DNA of 21,885 nucleotides from Butyriboletus loyo (taxonomy: Eukaryota > Basidiomycota > Agaricomycetes > Boletales > Boletaceae): positions 1 to 21,885 of the forward strand of contig JBBPSI010000335.1 of assembly GCA_038093515.1 (NCBI GenBank), in the 5' to 3' direction. A model generated the notes under the pieces. That model saw nothing but the letters and a program-made list of their open reading frames with translations, was not told where the DNA came from and did no database searches. Positions 18,543-21,885 of this stretch are shown piece by piece. A program made the position numbers and the translations under genes. The first letter of the stretch is position 1. Each line of letters starts with the position of its first letter.

Positions 18543-20627
18543 ACAGTGGGTTTACATCTATCTATGAACCAGTGACTGTACAGCTATGTGGAGAGTATGG
18601 AGAAGGGAATAATTCAAACTTTCAAGATGATGCATTCACAGAAGAAGACCTGGAGGGACTGCATTGTAATTCAGGGGGCAAGGATGCAATCTCACAGCTA
18701 CAAGATTGCAAGTCTACTACAGCAAGACTATGTATGGAAGGTGATGGAGATAATCATTGACATACCATTGACACATTATTTCCATTCCAACATCTTCAAG
18801 ATGTCTTGGTTGATGTCAGACTTAATATCTGAGCATGGTGGGGTGAGCAGGACATTTCATTACTTTCTGAACTACTCATTTATTCTTTTCTTTTTTATAT
18901 ATACAGATGCTCTCAGCAGTCATGATCCTCCTGGAGAAACATCTTGAAATGTGCTTCACAGACATGGAGTGGGACGTGGAACAGGTCCAGAGGACAATGA
19001 TGACATCGACAAACCAGTGCGTGGCAGAGAAGCTTTGAGACAAGGCTGACTTATATTTGACAGAATGCATGCAGTGGTTGGAGGACATGAAGGTGTTGGA
19101 GGAGGCTATCAATGACAAGCTGAGGGCTGGGATCAACGCAACATTCGTGAGGCACATGGGGTTGGGGGACTTGTGGAAGTACATCAGGAGTTCCACGAAG
19201 CTGTGGAGGGAAGGACATGCATTGTATGTGACAGAGGTGGTGGACTTGTTCGGTAAGACCATGGAGAAAATGATGGATGTTATGAGGCCAAGCAACGTGC
19301 AGTCGAATGCTAGCACAAATATGAGTCCACACAAGATCCCAAACAACAGTTGCAGTAGTACACAAACTACTGGCAAGAGTGATCAAGGAGTTCTAGCTTA
19401 CTCCTCAACTATTTCTAGCGAGTAGACAAGTGGTTAAAACTAGGGAATCCTAGTCTATCGACGAGCCTTTATATATTGTACAGATATGTGCACAGACCAA
19501 GCTGTGCGCGAGACGAACTACTATACATGGCTAGACTACAGGGTCAACGGGGATCAGAAAGAAGAGAAGCGCAATGGTGATTAATCACACAAGGCATGGC
19601 AATCAAAGGGAAGAGAAGCAAACAGAGATTAAATACATGTGTCATGACATCATAGAGTCTAGGCCTGGTCTAGGCCATGACATCATATGCTCAGTCAGCA
19701 GGAGATCACATGTAAGTTCCCACAATCATGTGCACTATGTCACGTGACCTTTGAAAGTGAAAGTTTTGACTAAAACAACTAAGTCCAAAGTTCAAAGTGT
19801 ATGAATAAATGTTATGATTATAACAATGGAGGAGGGCCACCTGGACGATTTGCCCAACACTGAGGTGTTGAAGAAGGTATGATCGAGTTGCACCTTGAAG
19901 GTGAAGTTGGTGTTGTTGAAGAAGGCAGTAGCAGAAGAGCCACAGTGCCTTCCTTTCATATCGGCATCAGTGTGGATGGTGCTGTTCCACCAATTCAAGA
20001 GAGCTCCAATGGCACTAGCAGAGGTGAGTTTCTCTTTTTGTTTTCACCGCATTCTGACACATTGTTGTATCACAGTGTTTTTGCATGTCATTCTGACACT
20101 GTTTCTTTCCCCAGATCTTGTCTTGGTTCAGCCTGCTCATTTACAGCTACAAGATTGCTGGTGGAACATGGAAGATTGGATCTTCGACAGCCAAAATGGT
20201 GTGCACACTGTTGTGCCACCCTGACTTGTAGCACCCTATCATGATGCTCGCAATTTGATCGGTGAGTGGCCATCATATTTTCCATTCACTCAATTCACAC
20301 ATTCATTGATCATAGACTGACTGGGCCATAGTAGAGAATTTTGCTGTGCTCTTGTGCATGGAACAGGAGATGTCAGAGGTGGGGATGCTGGTCTGACCAG
20401 ATTCTGCTAAAGCCATTAAGGAGTTCATGCTATTGGAGGGCAAGGAGAAGGTTGTCAAACAGTGGAAAGATGGAAATGCAATAATCAAAAATGCGCCAGA
20501 TCTAGCAGGGGAGCAGGGATGTAGATCCAAACTCAAAGCATGGGAAAATGACATTGCATTGTTTGATTTTTATCTACAGAATCACACTGCAGAATCCTTG
20601 ACCAGAAGCACCCAGATATCTTTTTGA
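18543..20627 (+). pseudogene. P2: decayed multi-exon gene of unknown function, split by solo LTR E
   Basis: Exons follow one another in phase: about 18543-18842, intron 18843-18906; 18907-19277, LTR E; 19831-20023, intron 20024-20114; 20115-20261, intron 20262-20315; 20316-20627. All three introns are GT-AG and fall between codons. Removing LTR E with one ATGGA copy keeps the frame (MEKMM continues into EEGHLDDLPNTEVLKK). The predicted protein is mainly helical and rich in Met, Leu and Lys, without a motif I recognise. In-frame stops are TGA at 18573, 19036, 19880, 20256 and 20394, each readable as a lost CGA, plus one TAG at 20229. The final stop is at 20625-20627. The true 5' end is not established. 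It could be a host gene or transposon cargo. Confidence 0.6.
19273..19830 (-). mobile_element. Solo LTR E (family 1), minus strand, target duplication ATGGA
   Basis: The LTR is 19278-19825 (548 bp), the longest copy, TGTTATGAGG to ATTATAACA as written on the plus strand. ATGGA flanks it at 19273-19277 and 19826-19830. It keeps GTCACGTGAC near 19740, a TATA-like CCTTTATATATTG (minus-strand TATA) near 19466 and the CTAGGGAATCCTAG dyad near 19441-19454. It lies antisense inside P2. Confidence 0.92.
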
Positions 20628-20685
20628 TGGTATTTTTGTTTGATTTTTATTACAGAATCACACTGTAGAATCCTCAATCAGAAGC
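20561..20685. repeat. Direct repeat of about 49 bp at the 3' end of P2
   Basis: GTTTGATTTTTAT..ACAG to CAGAAGC occurs at 20561-20609 and again at 20638-20685, 77 bp apart. The first copy contains part of the P2 C-terminus (FDFYLQNHTAES). The second copy shows a C-to-T change (TGCAGA to TGTAGA). This looks like a local tandem duplication. Confidence 0.7.
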
Positions 20686-21540
20686 TCCATAATAATATTG
20701 AAATCAAGAATGGCTTATAACTAAGGGAGGATTAAAAATAACAACATGATATAAGAGAGTCAAATGACATCTTAAATGGTCTCTGGACTGTGGCAGTCAC
20801 ATGCAGGCTCAGGGGCTCTGTGCTAGTTCACAATTTGACTTCTTTTGTTAATCTATAAAAGTTATCAATTATTTAATTCCAGGTCAATGTCCAAATATGG
20901 TAATTATCGCGGGCAGATGTACAATATTTAGAGTATTACCTAACTGATAAAAAATAAATCATGACAGTTGGACCATGGAAACCATAGCAAATGTGCAATC
21001 TTTAAGGTGAGCAGATGAAGTTTGAGTTTGAAAGAGAATCCTGACATTTATTTCAGATATTTTGACTGTTTTGACTATTTTAACTATCTCAGGTGGCCCA
21101 CATGCTTGACAAAAAAAACCATGTGGCTTGGCTAAACACAGATTCCTGCAATAAATGTTGCTGTAGGCTGCTCTGGCTGTGATACATGGGAAAGAAATTT
21201 CCTTTTTTGTCAATCTTATGCACTAAAGCATATGCATGCAGCCCAAGCAGAGTGGCTCTCTCTTTCTCCCTTCCTCCCCTGCTGCTCCTCTCCCATCCAT
21301 CCATCTCTTCTTCTCTACTACTTGCAAAGCCAATTCACAGGCTTAAGTGGGAGTACTGCCACTTCCTGCAGTTTTCTTTTTAATTACACCCACTATCTTT
21401 CAGGTGTGAGCCTGTGGGCAACCATATCACTCAAGCCTTATTTCCATTCAGACAAATTTTCAAAGCCTCTCCTTGAGGTGAATACCACACAGGGGTTGTG
21501 CCCTGTTTGTGAATGTCAACTCCATCAGGGAGGCTGAGAT
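20686..21540. other. No recognisable gene; pyrimidine-rich tract
   Basis: AT-rich, CpG-poor sequence without a supported gene. A TC-rich tract (about 21256-21320) and an ATATATATAAAA run at 21538-21550 precede the last ORF and could be promoter-like, but chance is not excluded. Confidence 0.35.
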
Positions 21541-21548
21541 ATATATAA

Positions 21549-21875
21549 AAAGTACAAAGACCTCTCGTGAGGAAACCCACGCCTGCACCAAGGAAGCCTG
21601 CGCCACCACCAGCATCCGCACCACCACCAAAAGAGACACCTGCCAAACCCAAGAAGGAGATGACCTCTGGGGCAGAATTAAAAGAACTGACAATGACTAC
21701 TGATCAGCTGATTACCTTATGGAAAAAGAAGTCCAAGGCCCCAGATGAAAAGGAACCAGCTGCCAAAATGAAGCTGACATTATGGAGATCCAAAAGAATG
21801 GTCTCACCAGCAGATCTAAGGAAGGCCTATTGGGCTGCCAAAGCAGCCAAGGACATCCTCAGAAAAAGGATCTGA
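21549..21875 (+). CDS. Lysine/proline-rich ORF, unknown function, probably a 3' exon or fragment
   Basis: The frame opens after a TAA at 21546 and ends at a TGA at 21873-21875. It contains a Pro/Ala/Lys-rich stretch (PAPPPASAPPPKETPAKP) and then a basic, helix-like half (TTDQLITLWKKKSKAPDEKE, SPADLRKAYWAAKAAKDIL). No ATG lies near the start of the open stretch; the first Met is at about 21659, so it would have to be the last exon of an upstream gene or an eroded fragment. The composition suggests a nucleic-acid-binding or nuclear protein, but this is a guess. I do not recognise the family. Confidence 0.35.
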   Translation, partial: KVQRPLVRKPTPAPRKPAPPPASAPPPKETPAKPKKEMTSGAELKELTMTTDQLITLWKKKSKAPDEKEPAAKMKLTLWRSKRMVSPADLRKAYWAAKAAKDILRKRI

Positions 21876-21885
21876 GAAGTGTTAG

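Overview
The window looks like a transposon-rich, gene-poor piece of a fungal genome, most likely a filamentous basidiomycete (Agaricomycetes is my best guess). The reasons are very short GT-AG introns (45-91 nt), a DIRS/Ngaro-type tyrosine-recombinase retroelement, Tc1 and PIF/Harbinger DNA transposons, many LTRs, and long stretches almost without CpG. No rRNA, tRNA or CRISPR array was seen.

Layout: (1) 1-~1850 is the 3' half of a DIRS-like retroelement: the end of RNase H, then an overlapping tyrosine recombinase. (2) ~1862-2774 is the 5' half of a decayed Tc1 element on the minus strand, with its TIR at 2774. (3) 2832-6798 is a decayed multi-exon gene of unknown function (P1) on the plus strand, interrupted by two solo LTRs: A at 5015-5537 and G at 5678-6104. 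(4) 6804-7367 is a set of two interleaved inverted repeats. (5) 7720-9890 is a low-complexity zone of GTGTAG motifs that flip to CTACAC, with solo LTR B and one arm of a fold-back element inside it. (6) 9891-10668 has no recognisable gene. (7) 10674-11490 is CpG-rich solo LTR F. (8) 12058-13906 is a Myb/SANT-like gene, convergent with a spliced PIF/Harbinger transposase at 15210-14064. (9) 15413-15877 is a complete fold-back element. (10) 15898-16731 is solo LTR C with solo LTR D nested in it. (11) 16908-18070 is a minisatellite plus a second GTGTAG/CTACAC array. (12) 18072-20627 holds a second decayed multi-exon gene (P2), split by solo LTR E at 19278-19825. (13) The right end carries a small lysine- and proline-rich ORF.

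Three results stand out. All seven solo LTRs start with TGTTA, and each lies between two copies of the same 5-bp target sequence (C has a slightly altered 3' end). Removing LTRs A, G and E in silico, with one target copy, brings long reading frames back into register, so P1 and P2 were real coding genes when the LTRs landed. In-frame stops across the window are mostly TGA at places where CGA would keep the frame open; together with a 1,399-bp stretch without CpG this points to decay by CpG methylation and deamination. Nothing here is likely to be a working host pathway. The window is best read as a layered record of insertion, LTR recombination and mutation.
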